This document shows positions 21,490 to 32,314 of a DNA stretch of 64,000 nt, piece by piece (position 1 is the first letter of the stretch; every line of letters begins with the position of its first letter). Below the pieces are notes generated by a model. It ran no database searches, was not told the DNA's origin, and saw only the letters and a list, made by a program, of their open reading frames with translations. The DNA comes from Cycas panzhihuaensis (lineage: Eukaryota > Cycadophyta): contig CM041465.1 in the NCBI GenBank assembly GCA_023213395.1, forward strand, positions 19,468,001 to 19,532,000, read 5' to 3'. A program made the translations under genes and the position numbers.

Positions 21490-23471
21490 TATCTCACTCC
21501 TTAGCGCCCTTGCTCTTAGGGGGTATCATCTCCTGATCAGTATGATCCCTCCTCAGTAGACCACATGCCTCATAGGCTCCTCCATTATCGTTGTGAGCTC
21601 CCTGCCTTGCTCCCTTCATCTCAAGACTTCCTCAAGGTCGTCATTGTTATGTGGATCTAGGTCCTACTTCGTGATAAGCTCACAACCATCTACTCTATCA
21701 ACAGATTGTATCATGTCCAGATATGATCCCTCTCCCCCTCCACTCCTTGAAGCCTCTCCTCCAGCATGGCTATCCTAATATAGATCTTTACATCACTGTC
21801 TACTACTCCTCCTCCCTAATCCTCTAATGCCTGGACCTTTCCTTATAAAGTATCTCTCTCTGCAACCACTTGGTCCCTCTCCACATGGATCCCATCCAGC
21901 TCCCCCTACAACTATCTAGCCCTCGCCTGGTGTATCTGGGACTCCGCTACTCACATATCTCTAGCCCTAATCAATGGAGCAAATGCCACTGTATGTGCCC
22001 CTACTGGTTGAGGCCCCTCTCCAACCTAGATGGGAGGTTGCCCCTCTGTGCAGATCTAGGGGAATATCTCCTAGACTATTGCCTCCACCAACCTCACCAT
22101 CTTAGTTGCTCCTATCAAATCATATATACCATATGTTAGTCTATATATCCATCTATAAAAATCTTAAAACCAAATCAAAGTAAACTATCTAAGTACATAG
22201 TGGTTAAAAGATGTCAGGAAAGGACAGTGTCTCACCTCCTAGGATGGTCAGCTCCTTAACTCAAATAACTACCTCCTCTATGGGACCTCCCTCAGTTGTT
22301 GGTACCTCTTCCTCGGCCTCTGGTACCACCTCTCCTACCTTTTGGCTTACCAAGATGTCTCCTCCCCCCTCTGTCGGTGCCGCTACCAAAGCTCTACCTA
22401 CCACCCTCAATCTTTGCACTGGTGTGCAAGGTGGCCTACCTCTTCCTATAGCTCTTGAAGGACCCACCTCACCTCCTATAGCTCTTGAAGGATCTAGCTC
22501 ATCTCCTGTAGCCTCTAAAGGACCTGCCTCGCCTCTTATAGCTCTTGATGGACCTACCACTCCTCCTACTACTCTAGATGGGCTTCTCTCATCACTTCCA
22601 TTGCCACTAGGACTGCCTCTTAACCCTCTTACCTCGTCATCCCTATCTTAATGCACTCCTCTATATGGATCTATTGTGTAGTTTACCAGAGTGAGGAGGT
22701 CTAGCGATGTTACCTCCATTAATTGCCTCATATGTGCCTAGTCCTTGGTCCCTATAAATTGAGTCTACCACTTATGCACCATGGGTGCTCGTGTCGAGAT
22801 AGAGTGAGGCCCTCCTGGTGGTGGGACTGCCCCAAAATGGTCAAGAAACTAACACTATAATAAGGTACAATATGAGAATCCCCCTCTCCCCACCACTCTA
22901 ATAGTGTTTAGTTGTGTGATCATGTTCATCACTATTAAGGTAGCCTAATCCAGTCTCTTTCCTACCTCACACCTCTTAACAGTATCCATCAACCCACTAG
23001 GTATGTCCTTGTAATTATGTTTTTAGGAAATCCAAAATAGAATGCCCAATGTGATAAGCTTCCTCACTTGAGGAATCCACAACATCACCATCATCTAAAC
23101 TGACACCCCTTATCGGTTCCACCTGCCCTAGCTAGTGAAGTATGTGGCTGCCTCTGTGTGAGTAGCATCTGTGATGGGTAATGTGCCTAACAATGCTAGC
23201 GCTCCACCCATCGGTACTCCTAGGATCCTCCTAATAGCTCTTGGTGTAATAATAATATCCTCCACCTATGGAAGGTGGAAGACATGCCGCTTATGGTCCC
23301 AGTGGGAGACTATATCCACCAGGAGGCACTAATCTGATATATACTATGGGGTCTTGATGATCTTCCGTAACCTATAGCATCCTAGTATCCACTTGTCGCC
23401 TCATGACATCATCTCTATAAAGCTCATCATGGTAACTTTGATGTTCTCACAGTTATCCACTGCAATAACTG
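21490..23471 (-). pseudogene. C antisense gene with plant mobile domain (PMD)-like core
   Basis: On the - strand one frame can be followed from about 23471 to 22261 with stops only at scattered codons. The core reads GDKWILGCYRLRKIIKTP, then LLVDIVSHWDHKRHVFHLP near 23269-23335, a stop, VEDIIITPRAIRRILGVPMGG near 23200-23265. This fits the PMD pattern of a W-[DR]-P/H segment, FHLP, a GE-like turn, ITxxDV-like helix and a G[LV]P motif. A five-fold 10-residue repeat (GPSRAIxGE type) follows, then a Glu/Arg-rich, probably coiled-coil C-terminal part (22120-21570) shared with D and A. PMD proteins are known from plant transposons and host genes; the role in a retrotransposon is not established. 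The match is by eye. Confidence 0.62.
22445..22594. repeat. Five 30-bp tandem units
   Basis: Units begin CCTATAGCTCTTGAAGGA or variants at 22445, 22475, 22505, 22535 and 22565. The 30-base period keeps the antisense reading frame and encodes a 10-residue repeat (GPSRAI... or variants) in the PMD-like gene. Confidence 0.9.
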
Positions 23472-23618
23472 CTTATAAAACCACCCAAAAGTTAGTCATA
23501 ATATACTCCATGTTATTCCTAATTACCCTCAGGTTGCCTCATACCCTTTCGAGTTGAGCCTAGTACCTTCCCGAGCCCTCTTTTTTCTTTTTTCTCCTCA
23601 TGTCTCTCTACCATACGT

Positions 23619-23644
23619 CAAACTCTGTGGTACCATAGAGTTTG
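23619..23644. repeat. 26-bp inverted repeat centred on GGTACC
   Basis: The arms CAAACTCT and AGAGTTTG flank a GTGGTACCAT centre. The same arms occur in D at 59233-59258 with a mutated centre. It lies about 150 bases upstream of the PMD-like reading frame, on the side of its presumed promoter. Confidence 0.85.
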
Positions 23645-24146
23645 ACTTGGGCCTTACTAAGATTTCAGCATACTCTCAGCGGTCCCATAGTAAACTCTAC
23701 AGCATTACAATTTTTGTCACGGGCCCCTTAGTACTCCCCATAAAAAAGGGAGGAATGCCCCAAAAATTTTTGTCCTAGTGGGCCAAGGATAGGCCCACTA
23801 GGACTAGGACTACCTAATGTCCTAGTCCTCCTCCTCTTTGGGCCCAAATTAGGTCCATAGGATACTAAGTTACCCTTAAGGGGCTAAAAACTACTTCAAA
23901 AAACTTAAAAAGCCATCAAATTTAATGGATGAAATGGAAAGGGTAGGGGGCAATCCACTCAATGGATCTGGTCTGGCCACCGCTACCTTATCACTCTAGT
24001 CATGTCGACTATCTCTACACTATGATCCAATGGTTAGATCTCCCGCAGCATGCCTCTAAAGTTAGGTAGTGCTCTGTTGTGTAAAGGAAAGGGCTCCAAA
24101 TCAATCGTGAGCCTGTGAAAATAAATTTTGTTTTCACCCCCGTTCC

Positions 24147-24154
24147 TTTATATA
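24147..24154 (-). promoter_or_regulatory. Candidate TATA box (TATATAAA) for the antisense gene in C
   Basis: On the - strand ACGTATATAAAGGAAC is a textbook TATA context, and D has ACGTATATAAGGGAAA at the matching place (59767-59774). The spacing to the PMD-like frame is about 650 bases, leaving room for an untranslated leader. The + strand reading, TTTATATAC, could also serve the RNase H ORF. Confidence 0.45.
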
Positions 24155-24726
24155 CGTGGGGCGCTCGACGGGCACTTTCTCCTTTTCTTTTACCGCGATA
24201 GCCCCTATAGCCATCTTCTTACCCATGTTGTTTTTGCCTTCTGGGTTCATCCCTTGTTTTGCCTCTGTGGCCTCCCTTTTAAGATTCTTTGGTGTATTTA
24301 TGACAACCCCTTCAGTCTCTTGTAGTCTCCCTTTCATCTTAATTTTCGCACCACTCCAAAACATACTCATATTTCTACTCCTTTGGCTCTATTTGCCATC
24401 CTAGATCTATTATTGCCTCCTATTCAAGCCTTTGGGGCTCCCAAAGGAAGTGTCTCCCTCATTTTAGACCTCACCTTAGTCCTTTTAGTGACCTTTAGGG
24501 CCCTAAAGGGGATTTTTCACCATTGTTTCCTTCCTTTCCATTGGGTCAATCTCCTCACCGTTCAATAGCTTCTTTTTAGGACTCTCCTATCCTTTATGAT
24601 CCTCATTCATATCTTTTCAGGTGATTCGTAATCCTATCACTATCTCTTTTCCCTTCTCTCTACCTATTGACCCCATCGTCATCTTTTTTCTTTGCCATCT
24701 GACTGAGATACTCATCTTTTCTCACT

Positions 24727-25170
24727 ATGACATTGCTTATCTTCACTAATGGAGGAAGGTGTGGTAATCTAGGACCTTTCACTACTATGTGGATCCTCTA
24801 TGACCCCTCTGGATATAACTACATACATTCTAAAGTCTTCCTCCCTAAGGCCACCAATAACAAAGCTGAATACACAGTCGTTATTGAAGCCCTTATCGAT
24901 GCACTATGTTTCCACCATGGTCCCATCGTCCTAGTCTGTGACTCTTAGGTTGTCATGTCACATCTTACCTAGGTTTACCAGGTACATTGCCCATGTCTAA
25001 GAGCCCTTGCCACAATCACTTGGTCCCTCTTGTCTTATTTATCTTCTGTGGACATTTGACATATCCTATAAGACCAAAATGTTGAGGCAGATGGCCTTGT
25101 CTATCTTATCCTTAGGTGTCGTCTCCCTTTCCTTAATGATCCCCCTTGAGGAACCTATCGAGTGGCCCAA
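24727..25170 (+). pseudogene. C archaeal-like RNase H, separate ORF
   Basis: ATG at 24727 is followed by LLIFTNGGRCGNLGPF, then FLPKATNNKAEYTVVIEAL near 24839-24895, IVLVCDS with a TAG in place of Gln, VVMSHLT, and the C-terminal VEADGLVYL near 25081. This order (D-G-x-x-x-G-N-x-G, NNxAEY, DS, AD) is that of archaeal/bacterial-type RNase HI with an intact fourth acidic residue, distinct from the gypsy domain at 18936. The first Asp is Asn in C but Asp in D. An in-frame TGA lies nine codons upstream of the ATG, so it reads as its own ORF. Four stops interrupt the body. It would degrade RNA:DNA hybrids in reverse transcription. Confidence 0.78.
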
Positions 25171-25630
25171 CACCCTAGTTCTGGGTTCCTCCCATCCTCC
25201 ATCTTGTGATCCATTCGTACCTCCAAAAGCTAGTTTCTAATGAGGTTAAACTATGGTGACCACCAGGATTGTTCTCTTCGCTCCATCCTTCATACCACCT
25301 TTGGTACGAAGCCCCCAATATTCTAACTTTCATATGTACATAGCCTTCATTCATAACATTAGGTTAACCATATTCATGACTTTCACCACCATTAATCTTA
25401 CATACATGCGATGGGGGAATCCTCCTCATCTACCTTCCCTATCATCAGATTTTAGGACAATGTATAGGCATCTCCTATGCCACCTCACTCTTCTCCATGT
25501 CCACGCATTCTTGTACGGCACTTACCATCGCCCTTGGTTGATAACACCATTATATTTGTTGTATGTTACTAACCTTTGTATTGCCAGCATTCACCGTCAC
25601 ATTACGCTTTTAAGCAGTGAGGCTCTATTG
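25171..25630 (+). other. C, 3' untranslated stretch before the LTR
   Basis: Short open frames here are not conserved as protein. The stretch aligns with D 60790-61260, including a TTGATAACAC...TATATTTGTTGTAT block at 25538. It is untranslated sequence leading to the PPT. Confidence 0.6.
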
Positions 25631-25642
25631 CCAAGGGGGCAA
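25631..25642 (+). promoter_or_regulatory. C polypurine tract
   Basis: CCAAGGGGGCAA directly precedes the TG of the 3' LTR. D has CCAAGAGGGCAG at the same place. Confidence 0.75.
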
Positions 25643-28600
25643 TGTTTCCCAGCTACTGGGAATGGACATAGGTGACTTGACTCAGGTAAGTTTAGGTATG
25701 CTTCTATCTCCACATTTTTCAGTTCTAGAAAGGGTTGATTGAGGCGCTTTACCTGTGTTGCATTCTGATTGATTGACTACATGATCACTATGTATTGTTT
25801 GCATGTTCATATTACATTTTGATACTTAGCCTATGATGATCTAGGATACACATCCCATAGCACTTCACAATGCTTTGTTGTGTCTCCATTATGGTCCCAA
25901 GCACTTCACAACCCTTATTACATCATTTACTAGTACAACATGGCCCCTAGTGCTCTACCTAGGCCTAGTCATTACCCTGTATGTGCCTTTTATCACTTTT
26001 TGGGAGTCTTTGGTCATCATTTCCTACTTGTTGTGGTCCCTCTAAGTCCCATAACCTCCTTGCTACCTAGATACTACACCATACTCCTTAGGGTCTAAGA
26101 CCCTTTTGGGGAGCTTTTGGTCTCCCCCACTTTCCTTTTTACCTTGCTTTTAGCCGCACCATTGTAAAGTTTATGGTACCACTACAAACTTCATAGTATC
26201 GCTAAGTTTACCATGGGGGGACTCTTTATAACTCTTTTTTAACTAGCCATGGCTAATTTCATATTAATTATAAAATTGCCACATGGAAGTGAGTTGATTC
26301 TTGCCCACTGTGAACCCTAATTACTTGTTGAGATAGGGTGAGGTTTAAAAACCCAAAATTCACTTCATTTGGTCTCTCTCTCACTCATTTTTCTCTCCTC
26401 TCTTCTCTAAAAGTTTTGAAATAGGTCTCAACTTAGTTGTACTCACTCCACCTCCCAGTTATCAGCTCCTACAACTTAGGAAATGTAGATTTTAGGTCTA
26501 TAGTAATGGTGGCTTAGGTAGAGTCACACTCTAAGCATCCCACCAAGCTCCAAGCATCATCTTCCTCCCAGGTTTTACTCCTTTTCTGTTATACTTTAGT
26601 GGTTTTATCCAACAACCCCAAAGGGATTCTCCTTCTCACCTAGTTTATCAAGTAGATCTGCCATAGATCTGCCCTTACCAGGTATTTTTAGAGTTGTTTT
26701 CACCTTTCTTTTACACAGTATAAATGTTTTCCTATTAGTCTTCCTTGTAAGAAGTTTTCCTTCTCTTTTCCTTTGTGTTGGGAGGTAAACCCTCCCCCTT
26801 GCTTGCTTGTATACTTCCTCCTCCTGGTTTTCTTTGGGTCTTCTCAAGGAGGTAGTAGGAAAAGAGATGCATGGAGAGTAAAAGGAGTCTTAGGTAGGGT
26901 TCCACACCCACACGCGTTCTCCTCGAGGGCAGCCCCCTTCCCTTTTCCTCTTATGTACCTTCCTTGTCTACCTAAGAAATTATTGAGGTGGAGATTTCTA
27001 TTGATTACAGTGTAGGCAGCCCCTTGCTACATTTGCAACTAGCCACCAAGGATCATACATAACCTAGTTTTCATCCCTATCTCACACCCTTTTATCTTGG
27101 GGTTAGCTCTTGCAAAAACTTGCAAAAGTTGCATCTGCAACTTTTACAACTTTCTTGTTACCTTTGTTTTTGCTTGCAAAAGACTGTTTTACACTTGTTA
27201 TTGAGTTGTCTTACTCCCCTTAGCTAATACCCTAGGTGCTTGGGGAATGCGTGGACTATATAGATTACGAGGGTTAGCCATTCCAAGGCTACCCACCTTT
27301 TTCCTTTTCACCCCCTCTTCCCCACATCACTTATTAATTGTGCATGCAAAGTAGGAACAATATTAATATTATATGCTTTCACCATTTAGTATATACTTGT
27401 TAAGTTTATTATTTCATATCCTTATCTTTCAAAGGGGATGTACACATATAGTTGTATTTCTTTGCACGTACTTACTCCCATATGTATTTGGCACCCCTTA
27501 GGAAAGGGCCAACTTTGGTTGTGCAGGTCTCTTGTATGTTTGAGCAAACAGAAGTCTTCATTCAAGGTATGCTTTTGATAGTTCTCATTGTGATGTTTTG
27601 AGATCTTAAGTAAGAGCATTCTATTATTTTTATTTTCACTTTATAGATTTCTTTCTATTTTACTCTTGGGGGAAGGTAAGAAAACCCTCTTTCCACTGGC
27701 ATCCTTTTCACTACACCACCTGCAACAAGAAGAAGAGTTAGGATCACAAAAGAAGCATGGGTAATGCTACTCTAACTACTAGGTTCTTAGGTACATTTTT
27801 CTACCTCATCTCTCCTACTCTTGCCCCTTCGCTCTCCCCCCTTCTTGTGTGCTCCTAAATGAAAAGAAAGACACAATGATTATGTTATTTTGCACTCTAT
27901 TAGTTGCTCCTACCTGCTTCATGTAGACTACATAGCGAGGGGTAGCTAGTTCACACCAATAAATGCTTTTTCTTTCATATGCACACTCACTTGTTTCTCC
28001 CCCCATCTAAACCTTTTCTCCCTCTAGGGTTTAGGCAAGGTGGGTTGCGCATTCACCCATATGCATTTTGCCTCCCCCCTTGCATATTGTTGGGTAGATT
28101 CATATCTCTTGCTTGTTCTCTTTTTCATTAGCAACTTACTAACCCTCTTTTCTTTCCTTGTATGTAAAAGATAAAGAGAGTGAGGCCATACTTAGGAAAG
28201 AAGAGAGAGACAGAGTATATTGTCCCCTTTAAGGTTTATTTCTTGCATCTAAAAGGAACAAACATAAACATAATACCTTACACTCCACATCTCCTTATCG
28301 TATAATAAAAACAAAACATATAAGTAACACACTTTATTTATCATCCACACCTAAAACCTTCTTAGGAATGGCGCCTTAGGAGTACCTCCTCTCAAGGTCA
28401 CCTCTTTAGCCTACACTTAGCCTATTAATCCAACTCCCCTCTTACTTGCTCACATTGCCATTCGCCTTAGGCCTACACGTGAGGTCTGTTCCCTTCTCAT
28501 TATGACCTACTTCACCCATTATCTCTTTAGAAGAAGAGGTATACCTTTGCTCTCTCCTCCCTCCTTTGATCATCTAGGATGGAAGGGCCCTTTTTGAGAT

Positions 28601-28834
28601 TACTTGGGAAACTGAGGAGATCCCTCTCTCACCCCCAACTCTAAATAAAGGAGGTGTTACCCAAAAGGGAGTTTGTGCACCATTTACGGGTCCTTGAACC
28701 TGCATTCCAATGCATAGACACCCTTTATGGGTGATCTCTTTCCCTTGCTCTTATAGATCCTTAGCCATAAGACCATTAATTGTGTTTGATTGATCTCACT
28801 CAAGTCTAGTGACCCCCCCAGAGGCATGATTTTA
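25643..28834 (+). repeat. C 3' LTR
   Basis: It begins TGTTTCCCAGCTACTGGGAA, a short inverted repeat at the tip, and ends near GATTTTA (CA expected; first base G of 28835 begins flank). It is 3192 bp and matches D's LTRs along its whole length. An AACCCTAA motif (26313) and GTTTAAAAACCC (26343) followed by CT-rich sequence look like the promoter region. No ORF is shared by C and D in the LTR. Confidence 0.85.
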
Positions 28835-29827
28835 GAAGTAATACCCTAAACTTACCCCATCCTATAAGCCTCCTTCATTTGGGTGCCTCCAAACTAAACT
28901 TAGAGTAGCCTATCTATTGCAATCCATTCATCAACTATAAGGAATAGGATTATTCTCCCTAAAATAGGAGAGTAAGGAATATGAGGTAGACTCTTACTAC
29001 TTCCTTAGATTGGGCAAAGGGTAAGGCTCTAACTAATCCCTCTCCGCCTTTTAGCCCTATGGCTCAGCATTCCTCTATCTCTTATTCTGAAAATAAGGAT
29101 AGCAATGTTATTCAACTACTTGAGACTACTACCCTATACCTAGTCACATGATCTCAAGCTGTTAGAGATGCTGGAAAAGCCTCCACTTCTTAACAATAAC
29201 TTCCTATAAATGATCCTCTAATAGAGATCTATATAATTACAAAAAAAAATCTCATGTGCCCTAAGTAGTATGATTTTAGGAGGGGCCTTCCCTAGCTCAT
29301 AGGGAAGGGGAAGGCCTTCTCAATTATTAAAGAGTTGTATTTAGTTTTTATGGGAATTTCCATTATGGACATGTTATAGAATCACCCTAAGCAATACACT
29401 CTCCTTTTAGAGGCTCTTGGTCATAGCCATACACCTATCCATGTTGTGGGCACCCCCTCTCATGGACCTCCTACTATCCCATTTTACCATCGAGACCCCC
29501 CATCCCCTAGTGAATGGGAAAACTAATGATATCACCCATTCACCATCACTATTGATACTCTTGACTTTATATTGAAGAGGACCATCATAGACAATGACTC
29601 CTTAGTCAATGTTATACCTATCTAAATGGTGGAGAAGTTAAGCATAAAGGCTCTTGAGCATGTTCCTTATAAATGCCAAGGGTATAATAGAAATGAAAAG
29701 TCACCCTTAGGGACAATGACCCTCCTACTCATTCTAGAGAGGAAGACTGTATAGGTAGACATTATCATTCTTGACATCAATATTGATTACAACCTCCTAT
29801 TAACTCAGCCATAGCTTAATCAAATAG
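28835..29827 (+). pseudogene. Element E: gag end and protease of an older Tat-like element
   Basis: Between C and H lies about 1 kb that aligns with C 16290-17090. Visible are ENKDSNVIQLLETTTLY near 29085-29140 (compare VIQILKTKPLY in C), FSIIKELYLVFMGIS near 29315, the protease loop DNDSLVNVI near 29590-29616, and IDYNLLLTQP near 29782. It is therefore gag tail plus protease, with many stops, and more diverged from C and D than they are from each other. C interrupts it on the left and H on the right, so E is the oldest element here. Confidence 0.75.
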
Positions 29828-30494
29828 TATTGAGAAAACTAGGTCCTAATAACTAGAAACTGCCACCAAGATCTAAACTATTTTTACAACTTGTTACAGG
29901 AATTAAAACTGAAATTTAGCATGCAAGTTCTTATATTAGAGATAATACAATAAATGAATTAGAAAACCAAAGCATCATATATACACCTAATATAATGTGG
30001 TAAAACCCTAGTAGTATGCTAGATAAATATCCATATAGGAAAGGTATCAATCTTTATTATCAAATAATGGAGAAATATACATAATCTGTAGCAGAATACT
30101 GACAGTAACAACAACTAATTACCTATCTCCTTACAGTATATTCAATACATAGTATACCATCAACATAATAAAAAATACCTTAAATTGGAATATATGAGAA
30201 AGTTATACAAGGCACAAATCTTAACCATCGAATCTGGGGTATTTTAAATGAACGACCTTAAGTCTCTTTACAATTTAGTATGCTTTTTAGTACTAAATTT
30301 TTGGGTCGATGATTACCACCCATGAACCCCCTCTTTATGGGAGGGGTGGGGGTGGTTCTAGCTCCCCATATACCCCCCATCTAAGGGGGCCTCCCACCCT
30401 TCTTAGATCCCCCTGCGAAAGTTTAGGGGGGGAACTCCACTGCCAACTTGTCAAAATTTTAGCCTCCAAAACATTGTTGTCACATTATCTAACA
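29828..30494 (-). repeat. H 3' LTR
   Basis: On the - strand it begins TGTTAGATAATGTGACAACA and ends TTCTCAATA. It is 667 bp. The end portion matches F's LTR (ATCTAAACTATTTTTACAAC region near 29873) and the GC-rich block at 30330-30440 corresponds to F's hairpin block. Confidence 0.85.
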
Positions 30495-30506
30495 ATCTTC
30501 ACCTTG
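30495..30506 (-). promoter_or_regulatory. H polypurine tract
   Basis: CAAGGTGAAGAT on the - strand abuts the TG of the 3' LTR; F has CAAGGTGGAGAT in the same place. Confidence 0.75.
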
Positions 30507-30559
30507 AGAATAATTTACCTAATACCTTTCCTAGACCATTCATTACCTTTTTTGTAAGC

Positions 30560-32310
30560 CAAGAGAAGTTAAACACCATTTGAACTTCTCTAATAGTATT
30601 AGTTTTATGAACATATCGAAATAATTCTATTTTATGTTAACCTTCTCAAGTGTCACTCCACCTACTTCCACAACCTATCTAATAAAATGGTACTTAAGAG
30701 CAATATGCTTTATCCTACTATAATAAGCTAGATTCTTTGCTAAGTAAATGATACTTTGATTATCATAAAATACCTTAATCTTTCCTTGTTTCCTTCTAAG
30801 CTTAACTAATAGACTCTACAACCAGATTGCTTCTTTACAAGCATAAGTTGTAGTAACATATTCTACTTCTATAGTCGATAATATAATTATACTCTATAAT
30901 TTTAACATCCAACTAACTGGACTATTTACAAGAGTAAATATATAACCTGAAGTAGACCTTCTCTTATCTAAATCTCCTACAAAGTTTGAATCAATATATC
31001 CACAAACTTGATTATCTATACCTTAAAGGTGATGTAATAGTCACTTGTGCCCCTCAAATACTGAAGCACCCATTTCACTGCTGCCCAATGTTTTTTTCCT
31101 AGATTTTCCATAAACCTTCTAACTACACTGACTGCATGTGAAATGTTAGGTCTTTTATATACCAGGGTATACATCAAACTTTCTACTACATTGGCATAAG
31201 GTACATGAGATATATAATATTTTTCTTCTTCATTACCAGGACTCATACTTGAAGAAATCTTGAAATAGGAAGCCAACGAGATACTCACTAGTTTCATATT
31301 TGCCATACTAAATATGGTGAGTACGTTCTCCACATATTTCTATTTTGATAACCATAGCTTACCATTTTTCCTATCTTTATATATCTCCATACCTAAGATT
31401 TGTTTTATAGCTCCTAGATCCTTCATATCAAAAGTATTAGCTAATTGAGCCTTTAACTTATTAATTTCTACCATGCTCTTACTTGCAACCAGTATGTCAT
31501 CAACATATAATACCAAGATAATGAATAAACTATTGTCCAAGAATTTAAAGTAAACATAATGATCATACCCACTTCTTTTAAAATTTTGTCTCTCCATGAA
31601 GGCATCAAACTTCCTGTACCATTGCCTTGGTGATTGCTTCAAGCCATATTATTATTTCTTAAGCCTGTAAATAAGTCTTTTCCTACCATCCTGTACAAAC
31701 CTTTCTAGTTGATCAATATAGATCCCCTCATCTAAATCTCCATGTAGAAAAGTTGTTTATACATATAACTACTCCAACTCTAAATCAAGAGAATCCACCA
31801 ATGCTAATAAAACCTGAATTGAAATAAGTTTGACAACTGGTGAAAATATCTTATGAAAATCAATAGTTGCTTTCTATGAAAAACTTTTAGCCACTAGTCT
31901 TGCCCTATATTTGTCAATCTTTCTATCAACATCTATTTTCTTCTTGAAAACCCACCTACAACTAACAATCTTCCTCCCATGTGGAATTTCTACCAAGTCC
32001 CATAAATTATTTTTCTTCAAAGCATCTATCTCTTCCTGCATAGCCCTCTTCTACTTCTCACTATGGATATCATCTATTACTTCTTGATAGTATGTAGTCT
32101 CACCATCATTAGAAACTAAAGCAATAGAAATAGAAGGGTTATACCTGTCAGGTGGATGGCTAACTTATGTAGATCTTCTAATAGTTAGTGGAGGAGTATC
32201 TATATACTCCTGTAAATTTCCTATAAATTCATCTTTAGAAAACTCTTCCTACATTTCTATTTCCAAATATGGTTGGGTCTCAAACTTAACCTATTAATGT
32301 TTAGCCTTTT
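30560..32310 (-). pseudogene. H reverse transcriptase and RNase H
   Basis: From 32100 down: EEIDALKKNNLWDLV, RARLVAKSF, a stop near the QLDVKTAFLHG block, then SPRQWYRKFDAFMERQNFKRS, LYVDDILVASKS with catalytic YVDD at 31495-31506, FDMKDLGAIKQILGMEI, and 31333-31016 with FSMANMKLVSI, YANVVESLMY and WVLQYLRGTSDYYI. RNase H follows (SIIYLAKNLAYY, KHIALKYHFI), with stops. The catalytic aspartates are intact, unlike F's. The domain order and sequence are those of TNT1-type copia elements. Confidence 0.87.
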
Positions 32311-32314
32311 GCTC

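Larger units (their letters stand above)
23560..24726. other. C, spacer between the antisense gene and the downstream RNase H ORF
   Basis: Two opposite genes diverge from this spacer. It is conserved with D 59160-60336, including an inverted repeat at 23619-23644 and a TATA box at 24147-24154. A - strand frame at 24134-24370 (78 codons) has a partly conserved counterpart in D at 59754-59936; whether it is translated is unclear. I see no domain in the spacer. Confidence 0.6.
14369..28834 (+). mobile_element. Element C: large Tat-like Ty3/gypsy retrotransposon, 5' end cut off by A
   Basis: Visible from mid-gag to the end of the 3' LTR: gag, protease, RT, RNase H, integrase, antisense PMD-like gene, archaeal-like RNase H, PPT, LTR of about 3.19 kb. 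The left edge is A's insertion point, so C's 5' LTR, leader and gag start lie left of the window. The right edge is followed by sequence homologous to gag of this family (element E). Reading frames are broken by many TAG and TAA codons and a few frameshifts. CpG is depleted relative to A, consistent with long residence in methylated chromatin. Confidence 0.88.

Noticed and set aside
22211-22651. 146-codon Pro/Ser/Thr-rich frame on the + strand
   Set aside because: Composition is the shadow of the antisense PMD-like frame and its 30-bp repeat.
24134-24370. 78-codon - strand frame as a gene
   Set aside because: Partly conserved in D, but the TATA box lies at its 3' end and D's copy is frameshifted at the start; kept only as a note in the spacer entry.
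26311-26320. Telomere-like AACCCTAA
   Set aside because: Single copy in an LTR promoter, not an interstitial telomere tract.
25643-28834. This LTR as the 5' LTR of E
   Set aside because: C's PPT joins it directly on the left, and no PBS or leader follows it on the right; the right flank is mid-gag sequence.
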